Below are positions 8,133 through 16,334 of a stretch of DNA of 64,000 nucleotides, piece after piece. Source of the stretch: S015-6 sp964384945 (lineage in GTDB: Bacteria > Desulfobacterota > DSWW01); the NCBI GenBank assembly GCA_964384945.1, contig CAYLMK010000017.1, forward strand, positions 54,599 to 118,598, written 5' to 3'. Position 1 is the stretch's first letter; the number at the start of each line of letters is the position of its first letter. The notes below the pieces were generated by a model. That model did not search any database. It saw nothing but the letters and a program-made list of their open reading frames with translations, and was not told the origin of the DNA. Made by a program: the position numbers and the translations under genes.

Positions 8133-9536
8133 ATGAGTTATGAAGCTCTGTTTGAACCGATTCGGATCGGAAACGTAAGCATCAAGAACCGGATTGCGAT
8201 GGCTCCAATGAATTTGGGATACACGGGTCCGAACGGCTTTGTTTCGGATCAGACACTGGCGTGGTATGCGGCCCGTGCGCGGGGAGGGTTCGGGCTGATC
8301 TTCACGGAATGCTTCGTCATGAATCCACACCGCTGGAGGGGATCCGACTCATTGAATCCCGCGCTTTTCTGCGACCAGAGGTATTACCGCTTTGTCAGTG
8401 AGCTCGTTCAGTTGGTACACAGTTACGACGATTGCAAGATCTTCATCCAGCTCAGCCCGGGTTGGGGCCGCCAGGGGCACGCAGGACCGGACAGTCATGA
8501 TGTCCCTGCAGGAGCTCCTTCTCCGGTCCCTATGAGCATTGATTACCGCAACATGAACAAAGGATTTCGCAAGCAGCTGCGCAGATGGACGCCGGAAATC
8601 GACGACGTGATCAGGGGACTGGGATATGGCGGGCTCGATGAGCTTGCCGGTCTGAACGATGACGATTACGCAAAGTTCCACTCCAAATTCACCGAGCTGC
8701 TGGTGCGGGCCATGCCGGACATGAAGAACTATGTCCAAGGCGAAACGCCGAGAGAGCTGGAGATACAGGAAATTGTGGATCTTGAAGACCGGATGGCGGC
8801 CCAAATTCGGGCGGCGGCGAGATTGGGATTTGACGGCGTGGAGGTCCACAGCACCCATGGGTACCTGATCCATCAATTCCTGTCGCGAAGGACCAACAAG
8901 AGGATCGACGAATACGGCGGGTCTATGGAGAACCGCGCCCGGTTCCTCGTGAATATCATCCATAAGGCACGGGCAAAGCTCGGCCCCGAGTACCCGCTGG
9001 GGGCCCGCTTCTCGGGCAATGAGTTGATGAAGGATGGCGTGACCACGGAAGAAGCGCAGCAATTCGTCCGCATGGCATATGAGGCGGGGATCAACTTCGT
9101 GAACATCTCGCAAGGGTCGTACGAGAATCCAGGAGCCTTCTTCCCGGACGGTGAGAATGAGTTTACTCAATACGGCCCCGGGTTCAAGAGGGCGGGGAAA
9201 GGAATTCCCGTCATCACTCCGGGCTTCATCCATCCGGAGACGGCAGCAAAGGCCGTGACGGACGGCAACACCGATCTCATTTCCCTGGGGAGGCAGGCGG
9301 TTGCGGACCCCTACTGGCCGGCGAAGATCCGGGCCGGCAAGGTCAAAGAGATCGTGCGTTGCGTCCGGTGTAATCAGTGCGTCATGAACCTACAGGAGGC
9401 CCGATGGGCAACGTGCTCCGTCAATGTGACGGCAGGCAAGGAGAAGTACTTCCCCGAGCTCTGGCTGCGCGGCTCATCGCTGGACAAAAAAGCAAAGAAG
9501 ATCATCGCACGGACGAGAGGATTACCTCAGATCTGA
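8133..9536 (+). CDS. OYE-family ene-reductase with Fe-S motif, short form
   Basis: 467 residues; ATG preceded by GAAGGAGAG. It has the FMN TIM-barrel start LFEPIRIGNVSIKNRI, the active-site block EVHSTHGYLIHQFLSRR with DEYGGSMENR, and the late phosphate-binding motif LISLGRQAVADPYW. Then comes CVRCNQCVMN with a further Cys about 12 residues on, the [4Fe-4S] site of the 2,4-dienoyl-CoA reductase branch. It ends about 50 residues later, so the C-terminal FAD/NAD(P) domain of full-length relatives (about 650 residues) is absent and electrons must come from a partner. Relatives reduce activated C=C bonds; flavone and flavanone reductases of gut anaerobes belong to the same superfamily. Probably reduces an enone intermediate of the cluster's pathway. 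Confidence 0.82.
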   Translation: MSYEALFEPIRIGNVSIKNRIAMAPMNLGYTGPNGFVSDQTLAWYAARARGGFGLIFTECFVMNPHRWRGSDSLNPALFCDQRYYRFVSELVQLVHSYDDCKIFIQLSPGWGRQGHAGPDSHDVPAGAPSPVPMSIDYRNMNKGFRKQLRRWTPEIDDVIRGLGYGGLDELAGLNDDDYAKFHSKFTELLVRAMPDMKNYVQGETPRELEIQEIVDLEDRMAAQIRAAARLGFDGVEVHSTHGYLIHQFLSRRTNKRIDEYGGSMENRARFLVNIIHKARAKLGPEYPLGARFSGNELMKDGVTTEEAQQFVRMAYEAGINFVNISQGSYENPGAFFPDGENEFTQYGPGFKRAGKGIPVITPGFIHPETAAKAVTDGNTDLISLGRQAVADPYWPAKIRAGKVKEIVRCVRCNQCVMNLQEARWATCSVNVTAGKEKYFPELWLRGSSLDKKAKKIIARTRGLPQI

Positions 9537-9622
9537 GCTTAAGGCGGTGCGGTATGGAATACGCTTCCAGCGCCTCGCGCGATTTGTCCCGACCCGTGAC
9601 GGTGAAGAGGAGGAGAGAACCG

Positions 9623-10786
9623 ATGGATTTCAGCCTTACGGATCAACAGAAGCTCATGACGGAAACATTCAGGACATTCTGTGAGAAGGAACTCCGATAC
9701 GAGTACGTTCGGTGGATGGATGAGAATCTCGACTTTCCACCGGACGATCTGTGGCGGAAATTCGTGGACCTGGGCGTCATGGCCGTGCCTATACCCGAGG
9801 TATATGGCGGGCTCGGCCTCGGACAAGTGGATCTCATGCTGGGCTTCGAGCAGATCTGCAAGAAGTCCCTCTCGGTTGCCAATGCCATAGGAGTGACTAT
9901 CGGGTTCGGTGTCCGGTTCATCAATGAACTGGGTACGAGCGAACAAAAGAAGGAATTCCTCCCTCGGATTGCAGAGGGGACGTTCAAAACCTGTATGGCC
10001 CTCACCGAACCCGGCGGTGGAACGGATATCCTCGGCGCACTGCGGACTCGCGCGGAGGAAAAGGGCGATCGCTGGATCATCAATGGACACAAAATGTTCA
10101 TTACCGGGGCGCACGTCGCCGATTCCCTCATTACCGTTTGCAAGACGGAAAAGGATGCGAAGCCCTCTCGTTCCTTGACTTCTTTCATGGTCCCCCGCGA
10201 GGCGAAAGGAGTGTCGATCGGCCGCGTTCCGAAGATCACCTTCCGCCACTGCGATTCGGTGGAGATCTTCTATGAAAACGTTGAAATACCCAAGGAGAAC
10301 ATGCTGGGCACCCGAGGCAACGCCTGGTACGAGATCCTTACCATACTGAATCCGGAGAGAATCGGCGTCGCCATGATGGGCGTTGGGATCATGCAGGGAA
10401 TCTACGAGTATTGCTTGAAGTATGTTCAGGAGCGATGTGCGTTCGGCGGGCCCATCGGACGATTTCAGACGCTCCAGAATTACCTGGCGGATATGTATGT
10501 CAACATCGAGAATGCGAGGAACCTGACATACAAATCCGCGTGGCTCTGTGACAATGGGCACCCGTACCATCTCGAGGCGACCATGGCCAAGCTGGTAGCT
10601 GCCGATGGCGCGATGCATGCGGCGCGCTATGGTGCCGAGATACTTGGTGGTTACGGTATCTGCAATGAATATCCGATCCAGATGTATTTGCGGGACGCTT
10701 TCCAACTCCAATTCTCGCCCATCTCAAACGAAATGTGCAGGAATATGCTCATGCAGTTCCAGGGCCTGCCAAAGTCCTGGTCTTAG
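9623..10786 (+). CDS. Acyl-CoA dehydrogenase family protein
   Basis: 387 residues, the normal length; the ATG at 9623 follows AGGAGGAGAG. Motifs: MALTEPGGGTD (flavin-binding loop), the GHKMFITGA strand, FGGPIGRFQ, EILGGYGICNEYP and the YLRDA helix. The usual catalytic Glu of the short/medium-chain enzymes (YEGTNE) is replaced here: the aligned stretch is FSPISNE with Pro366. The LNPER segment (Glu245) lies where isovaleryl- and long-chain acyl-CoA dehydrogenases place their base, so activity is still plausible. It would oxidise (or reduce) the alpha-beta bond of a CoA ester formed by the ligase at 16335. It starts 86 bp after the ene-reductase and shares its strand. Confidence 0.88.
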   Translation: MDFSLTDQQKLMTETFRTFCEKELRYEYVRWMDENLDFPPDDLWRKFVDLGVMAVPIPEVYGGLGLGQVDLMLGFEQICKKSLSVANAIGVTIGFGVRFINELGTSEQKKEFLPRIAEGTFKTCMALTEPGGGTDILGALRTRAEEKGDRWIINGHKMFITGAHVADSLITVCKTEKDAKPSRSLTSFMVPREAKGVSIGRVPKITFRHCDSVEIFYENVEIPKENMLGTRGNAWYEILTILNPERIGVAMMGVGIMQGIYEYCLKYVQERCAFGGPIGRFQTLQNYLADMYVNIENARNLTYKSAWLCDNGHPYHLEATMAKLVAADGAMHAARYGAEILGGYGICNEYPIQMYLRDAFQLQFSPISNEMCRNMLMQFQGLPKSWS

Positions 10787-10835
10787 AGACCTCCTATCAA
10801 CGCGCTCCCTCCATCGGATGGTAAAAGGCTTCAGC

Positions 10836-11061
10836 ATGGACTCCGTGAGTGAGATCAATGTTCTGGTGGTTTTTAGGGCGCGGGATTCATGGGCTCGGGG
10901 ATCGCCCGTGCGGCCCTTTGGGCGGGATTCTCCACGTTGGTCATACATGACAACAATCCAGCCGCTCTCGATCGAGTGTACGCAGACATCATCAGAAAGG
11001 GGCATCCGGGAGAGGTGGACCCCATTGACTGGACAGGGGGAGCGGATTCTACAACGGTTAA
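10836..11061 (+). pseudogene. Remnant of a 3-hydroxyacyl-CoA dehydrogenase, N-terminal part
   Basis: The ATG at 10836 (AAAGG upstream) reads MDSVSEINVLVVF. A one-base shift near 10874 then gives GAGFMGSGIARAALWAGFST followed by LVIHDNNPAALDRVY, the NAD-binding Rossmann start (GxGxMGxGIA) of 3-hydroxyacyl-CoA dehydrogenases. Nothing of the rest (about 220 residues) remains. The shifted frame runs without a stop into the hydrolase gene at 11078, which has its own ribosome-binding site, so the fragment now serves as its 5' neighbourhood. Confidence 0.75.
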
Positions 11062-11077
11062 CAGGAAGGGGGAAAGC

Positions 11078-11689
11078 ATGGAAATCACAGTAAATGACTG
11101 GTTGCAGGCCGCGGACCACGAAGTGGAACTGCGCCGTTGGCGTGACCAATCAGGGCGGAGAACGAAGCACGTGGTGGTGGAACATAGCTTCAGGGGCATC
11201 TCGCCCGAGATGGTCTTCTGGTATTTGACGAACTTCGACCATGCATCCTATCTCATGTGGCATCCGGCCCATATCGGGCTGCAATGGGAGAAGAAGGTGG
11301 CGGGGCCCGGCGCCATACATATCGCCTGGGAAAAGGTCTTGGGAAAGCTTGCCGCGTACCGCATCCGCCTGGACACCCCGGATACTTCCCCTATCCCCCC
11401 CAAGGAGACGAGCATTGCGGTGATGTTGAATATCATCGACACGGAGGGTGAAATTCTGATCTATATCCTCAGCGAAGTGGAGCAAGCCGGGGACCGGACC
11501 AATATGACCTGCACCTTCGTTTTCCCGGAAGCTGCACCCGACGAATTCGTCGAGGCCCACCGCCGCCACAACGTCGAGGAGGTGCCGGGGATGGTGAACA
11601 AGGCAGTCCCCTATCTGGTCCAGAAGACCTTCGGCTATTTGATCGAGCCGGAGAAGCTGGCCAAGTACGGCTTGATAGTGCCGGCCTAA
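11078..11689 (+). CDS. DAPG/phloretin hydrolase-like C-C hydrolase
   Basis: 203 residues from the ATG at 11078, which has AGGAAGGGGG just upstream. It resembles the DAPG-hydrolase (PhlG/phloretin hydrolase) family: ISPEMVFWYL, then the MWHPAHI block (His62) and EAHRRHNVEEV, where His164 and Glu168 keep the HxxxE spacing of the zinc ligands His270/Glu274 of PhlG. It is shorter than PhlG (about 290 residues) or phloretin hydrolase (about 270) and lacks their N-terminal region, but the core looks complete. The family hydrolyses the C-C bond between a phloroglucinol ring and an acyl chain. Beside a transhydroxylase-like enzyme, this points to a polyhydroxylated acylbenzene substrate. A general START/SRPBCC-like ligand-binding role is the alternative. 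Confidence 0.7.
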   Translation: MEITVNDWLQAADHEVELRRWRDQSGRRTKHVVVEHSFRGISPEMVFWYLTNFDHASYLMWHPAHIGLQWEKKVAGPGAIHIAWEKVLGKLAAYRIRLDTPDTSPIPPKETSIAVMLNIIDTEGEILIYILSEVEQAGDRTNMTCTFVFPEAAPDEFVEAHRRHNVEEVPGMVNKAVPYLVQKTFGYLIEPEKLAKYGLIVPA

Positions 11690-11717
11690 GCCTCTCAAAT
11701 CAAGGAACGGAGTGAAG

Positions 11718-11801
11718 ATGACCAGCATTCTTGAGGACAAGTCGGTTATCGTGACAGGCGGTGGTTCCGGCATCGGCGCAGCGAAAAGGAGAGGGAGGTG
11801 A
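11718..11801 (+). pseudogene. Remnant of an SDR gene, first 27 codons
   Basis: ATG at 11718 opens MTSILEDKSVIVTGGGSGIG, the N-terminus of a short-chain dehydrogenase with its TGGGSGIG cofactor motif, but the frame ends at 11801 after AAKRRGR. The purine-rich tail is at the same time the ribosome-binding site of the hydrolase at 11804. About 220 residues of the expected protein are missing. A deletion joining the SDR start to the next gene's leader explains this. Confidence 0.75.
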
Positions 11802-11803
11802 TC

Positions 11804-12595
11804 ATGGCTTCCATAATTGCGAATGGAGTAAGACTGAACTACGAAGTTGCGGGTGAGGGCGAACCCATTGTTTGCATACACGGCGTCGTGGGTTCAAAGA
11901 GGCAGTGGAAATACCTCACGGCTACCCTGGTTGGATCAGGCGGATATCAAGTATACGCCCTGGACCTGAGGGGCTACGGAGATTCCGATAAGCCGCCTGA
12001 AGGTTACAGCCTTCCGACATTCGTCGAGGACCTCCGCGCCTTTATGGATGCCCTTGGTATATCCCGGGCTACGCTGGTTGGATTCTCGCTCGGGTTGATC
12101 ATTGTCACTTGCTTTGCCGTGAAGTATCCGGAGCGAACGAGAAGGCTCGTTCTTGTCGGAAATGCGGCCCACGTACCGAGAACCCCAAAGATTAGTATCG
12201 GAGCTTTCTTCTCGCCCCTACTCTTCTTGCTGAAGAAATTTACCGGACGATGGATCGCAAAGAATTTCTTCAGCAACATAAATGAGAAGACGCAAGCAGA
12301 CTTCGACGCCCTAGTCGAAGACATCATGAGAACGCCCTTACGGCCACAGGTCAGGAGCCTAAAGGCCGGCATGGTAGTGGACCTGCGGGAGGACTTGAAG
12401 CGGATGGAGTTGCCGGTCCTCGGCATTTTCGCCACCGGAGACCGGCTGGTGGGCCTGAATCATGCGGAGGCCATGAAGAAGTGCATAAAGACAGGCAGGG
12501 TCGAGATCGTCGAAAATTCCGGGCATATGCCTATGCTGGAACAGCCGGAAAAGTTCAGCAAGGCCGTTCTGGATTTCCTCAAGGAGAGCGGCTGA
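11804..12595 (+). CDS. Alpha/beta hydrolase
   Basis: 263 residues; the ATG at 11804 is preceded by GGAGAGGGAGG. Classical fold markers: the HGVVGSKRQW oxyanion loop, LDLRGYGDSDKP, the nucleophile elbow GFSLG, an acid in GDRLV and the catalytic His in SGHMPMLEQP. The closest general type is the MhpC/BphD-like hydrolase group with a lid of about 60 residues between the nucleophile and acid strands. It could hydrolyse an ester, a lactone or a ring-cleavage 1,3-diketone. Context (C-C hydrolase upstream, SDR downstream) favours a hydrolytic step in the same pathway, but the substrate is not decidable from sequence. Confidence 0.85.
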   Translation: MASIIANGVRLNYEVAGEGEPIVCIHGVVGSKRQWKYLTATLVGSGGYQVYALDLRGYGDSDKPPEGYSLPTFVEDLRAFMDALGISRATLVGFSLGLIIVTCFAVKYPERTRRLVLVGNAAHVPRTPKISIGAFFSPLLFLLKKFTGRWIAKNFFSNINEKTQADFDALVEDIMRTPLRPQVRSLKAGMVVDLREDLKRMELPVLGIFATGDRLVGLNHAEAMKKCIKTGRVEIVENSGHMPMLEQPEKFSKAVLDFLKESG

Positions 12596-12814
12596 GGTCT
12601 CCTGTTGAGCCGAAGTCCGGAGCGGGGGAGTGGAACGGAGGCCTGGTTTGAGATGTGGTGCCTTCCTCGAAGGTCACGGAAATAGGTTCGTTAGCGCATC
12701 CATCCTGATGGCAAGGCAAGCGAAACCTGAAGAGAAGTTGGTATTCCCGTAATGACGGGTGCTTACTGCGTCGAAGTAGGCGTGAAAAACGAAGGCATAA
12801 GGGAGGGGTCATCG

Positions 12815-13612
12815 ATGCCCATCGACAGGGGAAGGGCCCTGATAACCGGCGCAACGAGCGGCATTGGTGCCGCGTACGCGCACGCTCTGGCAGAAAAGGG
12901 CTGCGATCTGATTCTTACCGGGCGGAGACGGGACCTGCTTGCAGATGTCGCTCGCCGGATCGAGACGGAGTATCAGGTCAAGACCGATGTGGTCATTGTC
13001 GAACTGACCGAGAGGAAGGAATTGGATCTCCTCGCGGAACGCGTACGAAAGATCTCTCCCGTCGATGTCCTCGTGAACAACGCCGGTTTTACGAGCAAGG
13101 GTCTCTTTTACGAACAGGTTATCACAGAGCAGGAGAAGATGGTTCTCGTCCATGTCGTTGCGACGATGAAGCTCACCCACGCCGTTCTCCCGGGAATGAT
13201 CGAGAGGAGGAGAGGAGCGATCATCAACGTCGCATCGATCCAGGCGGTTACCCCCATGTCTCTCAGCGCGACGTATTGCTCAGCGAAGGCGTTCATGAGG
13301 AACTTTTCCATAAGCCTCCACTGCGAGGTCAGGGATTTCGGGGTGAAAGTCCAATGCCTGCTGCCCGGGTTCACTCGAACGGATCTCGGGAGAAGCATCG
13401 GCGTGGATATGAAAGAGATGAAAGACAAGCCCCTCATGCGGTGGATGCAGCCCGAGGAGGTGGTTGAGGTGTCGTTGCGCGAACTGCACAAGGGAAATAC
13501 GGTGATCTGTGTTCCGGGGTTGGGGAACAAGATCCTTTACGTGCTTGGTCGGACGCTTCCCGAACGGCTGTGGTGCGCAATGGCTCGTCGAATCGCGAGA
13601 AACATGCCTTGA
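12815..13612 (+). CDS. Short-chain dehydrogenase/reductase
   Basis: 265 residues from the ATG at 12815 (GGGAGGGG 6 bp upstream); an in-frame ATG at 12752 lacks a site and adds 21 residues without family character. Motifs: TGATSGIG cofactor loop, LTGRRRDLL (Arg after the second strand, suggesting NADP preference), NNAGF, catalytic Ser in NVASIQ and the YCSAKAF (YxxxK) pair, PGFTRTDL after the sixth strand. It has a C-terminal extension RTLPERLWCAMARRIARNMP. The likely role is oxidation or reduction of an alcohol/ketone in the cluster's pathway. An SDR reduces phloroglucinol to dihydrophloroglucinol in known anaerobes, but identity with that enzyme cannot be claimed here. Confidence 0.87.
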   Translation: MPIDRGRALITGATSGIGAAYAHALAEKGCDLILTGRRRDLLADVARRIETEYQVKTDVVIVELTERKELDLLAERVRKISPVDVLVNNAGFTSKGLFYEQVITEQEKMVLVHVVATMKLTHAVLPGMIERRRGAIINVASIQAVTPMSLSATYCSAKAFMRNFSISLHCEVRDFGVKVQCLLPGFTRTDLGRSIGVDMKEMKDKPLMRWMQPEEVVEVSLRELHKGNTVICVPGLGNKILYVLGRTLPERLWCAMARRIARNMP

Positions 13613-13650
13613 CAGAAACTCAGAAATCCTAAAGAGAAGGAGGCGGTCCA

Positions 13651-15096
13651 TTGAAGGAGAAACACTCGACGGATGAAGGGTGCGTTACCAATAGCAGATA
13701 CGCACCGATCTTCGAACCCATTAGAATCAATGGGTGCGAGATCAAGAACCGTATCGTCATGGCACCCATGAACTGCAACTATACCGATCCGAATCATTTC
13801 GTCAGCAGGCAGCAGATGGCATATTACGCTGCCCGGGCAAAAGGCGGCACAGGTCTCATTATCACGGAGGCGCAGGCAGTGTCAGAGCTTCCCTGTGCCG
13901 ACACGTACCGGAAGTATAATAATCCGTACTTGACCGATTATCGGTATGTGCCGCTCCAGTCAGAGCTTGTGGAGCATGTTCATTCCTTTGGGGGCAAGAT
14001 TTTCTGTCAGCTTTTCACAGGGCCCGGCAGGCAGGGAACAAGTGACTTAGGTGCAGCTGAACCTGTTTCGGCTTCTCCCATTCCCTGGCGCTGGCAGCTC
14101 CATAAGACAATCAACGGCATAAGTGATATGAAAGTGCTACAAGGGATGGCCAGGTACGCAGGATACTATGGCTCGATACCCGATATAGACAAGGAACCTG
14201 AGGCATTCCTCGAATTTGTGGACAGGATGCCGTTCATGCACATGATGGGGGAACCACCCAGAGAAATAACAAAGCAAGAGATCAAGCAACTCGTTATCGA
14301 TGAAGGCAAGGGAGCTCGGCTTGCGAAGCTGGCAGGATATGATGGGGTGGAGATTCACGCATGTCATGGATATCTGGTGCACACCTTCCTCGTCGAGCGG
14401 TCCAATTTCAGGAAGGACGAATACGGCGGCTGTTTTGAAAATCGCATTCGTTTCCTGCTGGAGCTGGTCAGGTCGGTGCGGCGGCATGTGGGTCCTGATT
14501 ATCCGGTAGGGGTGAGATTCTCCGCCTCCGACGATCTCCCTGGCGGGTATGATCCTTATCATGCCGCAAAGATTGCGAGGAGACTGGAGGAAGAAGGCAC
14601 GGACTTCATCGACCTGTCCGATGGTTCGTATGAGGCGATGAGTGACTTCCTGCCGAACAAAGAAGGGCAGGTCATAGACAAAGCCGCCATCATTCAGGCT
14701 TCGGTGAAGATTCCGGTCATGTGTCCATCCGTTCATGATCCGGAGAATGTCGTGGATGTGCTTAAGAACGGTAAGGCGCAAATGGTTTTGCAGGGACGTC
14801 AGCAACTTGCGGATCCTGATTGGGTAAACAAGGTGAGGGAAGGGAAAGAGAAGGACATCATCCGATGCAGCCGCTGCAACCTCGGCTGTATCATGCGGTT
14901 TGTCGCAATGCTCCGGGTACGGTGTGTCAAGAACCCGAGAACAGGACAGGAGGAGCATATTGAGGAATATTCAAGGCGCCCAATAGTACCGCTGAAGCAC
15001 CGTGTATGGCAGATAGCCTCAGATTTGGGACGCAGGAATCTTTCCAAGACCTGGGAATACACTGGAGCGGAACTCGACGAACTCACGAAGAGATAA
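13651..15096 (+). CDS. OYE-family ene-reductase with Fe-S motif, second copy
   Basis: 481 residues. The start is a TTG at 13651 with a strong GAGAAGGAGGCGG about 5 bp upstream; no ATG is available before the barrel begins. It shares layout with the protein at 8133 (IFEPIRINGCEIKNRIVMAPMN, EIHACHGYLVHTFLVERSN, YGGCFENR, VLQGRQQLADPDW) and ends soon after CSRCNLGCIMR plus a downstream Cys, the iron-sulphur site. It again lacks the FAD/NAD(P) domain. The two intact proteins are clearly diverged, so they probably act on different unsaturated intermediates. Both being short forms suggests a shared electron donor, possibly the FAD protein at 2646 or a ferredoxin. Confidence 0.82.
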   Translation: MKEKHSTDEGCVTNSRYAPIFEPIRINGCEIKNRIVMAPMNCNYTDPNHFVSRQQMAYYAARAKGGTGLIITEAQAVSELPCADTYRKYNNPYLTDYRYVPLQSELVEHVHSFGGKIFCQLFTGPGRQGTSDLGAAEPVSASPIPWRWQLHKTINGISDMKVLQGMARYAGYYGSIPDIDKEPEAFLEFVDRMPFMHMMGEPPREITKQEIKQLVIDEGKGARLAKLAGYDGVEIHACHGYLVHTFLVERSNFRKDEYGGCFENRIRFLLELVRSVRRHVGPDYPVGVRFSASDDLPGGYDPYHAAKIARRLEEEGTDFIDLSDGSYEAMSDFLPNKEGQVIDKAAIIQASVKIPVMCPSVHDPENVVDVLKNGKAQMVLQGRQQLADPDWVNKVREGKEKDIIRCSRCNLGCIMRFVAMLRVRCVKNPRTGQEEHIEEYSRRPIVPLKHRVWQIASDLGRRNLSKTWEYTGAELDELTKR

Positions 15097-15170
15097 GGGG
15101 AAGATAGCGAGGATAGACACTTCATTGCCTGATTCGATGCAGAAGAACGGCCGTGAAAGGAGATTCTACT

Positions 15171-16202
15171 ATGAAGAAGAAGTTTGATGATGGCGGGTTC
15201 TTCAAGATTGATCCGGAGCCCCACCTTGTCGGGACGACCGGTTCCTACTATGAGTATTTCCCAGGGTATCGGATGTGGTGGAAGGCGATTGAAAATATTG
15301 AAAGGCCATTGCTCACGGGCACGCACCCGAACAACCTGGCGAGGGTTTCTGAAGGCCTTGAGGAATGGGAAATGCAGAAAGACCCCGATCCATCCGGTAT
15401 CCTGCGCGCCATGGACAAGTACGGCGTGGACATTGCCTGCCTCTTGCCGGAATCGTGTATGGATACCTGTGGATACACGGGTCGCTTCTCTACGAATGGG
15501 GAAATGGCCGAGATCGTGGAATCGAATCCCGACCGATTCATGTATCAAGCCAACATGTCCCCAATCAAGTTCAAGGGCGTGAAGAACACGATCAGGGAAT
15601 TGGAGTTCTGGGCAAAGGAGAAGAAAGCAAAGATATTCAAATACCTATGTACCGAGGATACCTGTATCAATGACCCGGAGTTGTGGCCTTTCTATGAGAA
15701 ATGCCAGGAACTGGATATCGTTCTTGATATTCACACCGGGATGTCATGGTGTCCGCCGCAGGCGAGCAAGTATGCGGACCCCATACTCCTTGATGATGTG
15801 TGCCGGGATTTTCCTGATTTGAAGGTTGTGGCGTTCCATATGGGGTACCCTTATTGTGACCAACTGAACATGCTGGCCATGGGGCACGCGAATTTGTACG
15901 TCTGTCTCAGCCTCCTCGTCCCGTGGGCGATCACAGCTCCGCGGAAATTCGCTAAAATCATCGGCGAAGCCTTGCGCTGGATTGGGAAGGATAAGATCAT
16001 ATGGGGAACGGACTACGCGGGATTCGCCGTACAGGTCAAGTGTGCCGTGGAAGGGTGGCGAGAGTTCCAGATACCCGAGGACATGCAGGAAGGCTACGGA
16101 TACCCGCCCATATCCGAAGAAGACAGGCGGAAGATCTTTGGCGGTAACCTCGGCCGTCTCCTCGGAATCGATACGACGATACGACGAATCAACACGCAAT
16201 AA
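15171..16202 (+). CDS. Amidohydrolase-2 family protein, resorcylate decarboxylase-type
   Basis: 343 residues; the ATG at 15171 has GAAAGGAG 8 bp upstream. The predicted metal site reads Glu16-x-His18 (IDPEPHLV), His188 (LDIHTG), His223 (AFHMGYP) and Asp281 (GTDYAGF). The Glu-x-His start, rather than His-x-His, and the order E,H,H,H,D match gamma-resorcylate decarboxylase and its ACMSD-like relatives. Members decarboxylate hydroxybenzoates or hydrolyse C-C and ring bonds. With a transhydroxylase-like enzyme nearby, a (de)carboxylase or ring-opening hydrolase acting on a resorcinol/phloroglucinol-type compound is a fair inference. It follows the second ene-reductase by 74 bp and precedes the CoA ligase. 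Confidence 0.8.
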   Translation: MKKKFDDGGFFKIDPEPHLVGTTGSYYEYFPGYRMWWKAIENIERPLLTGTHPNNLARVSEGLEEWEMQKDPDPSGILRAMDKYGVDIACLLPESCMDTCGYTGRFSTNGEMAEIVESNPDRFMYQANMSPIKFKGVKNTIRELEFWAKEKKAKIFKYLCTEDTCINDPELWPFYEKCQELDIVLDIHTGMSWCPPQASKYADPILLDDVCRDFPDLKVVAFHMGYPYCDQLNMLAMGHANLYVCLSLLVPWAITAPRKFAKIIGEALRWIGKDKIIWGTDYAGFAVQVKCAVEGWREFQIPEDMQEGYGYPPISEEDRRKIFGGNLGRLLGIDTTIRRINTQ

Positions 16203-16334
16203 GGGACGGCATCCTGACGCCGTGGACCTGAGGGATGAAGCAGCGTTCGTAAGCCTCATGCAGCATGGGGGCTTGCCATTACACAGGACCTGGATCGGTC
16301 CTGGGTCGCCCTGGCAGTGAGTGGAGGTGAATGG

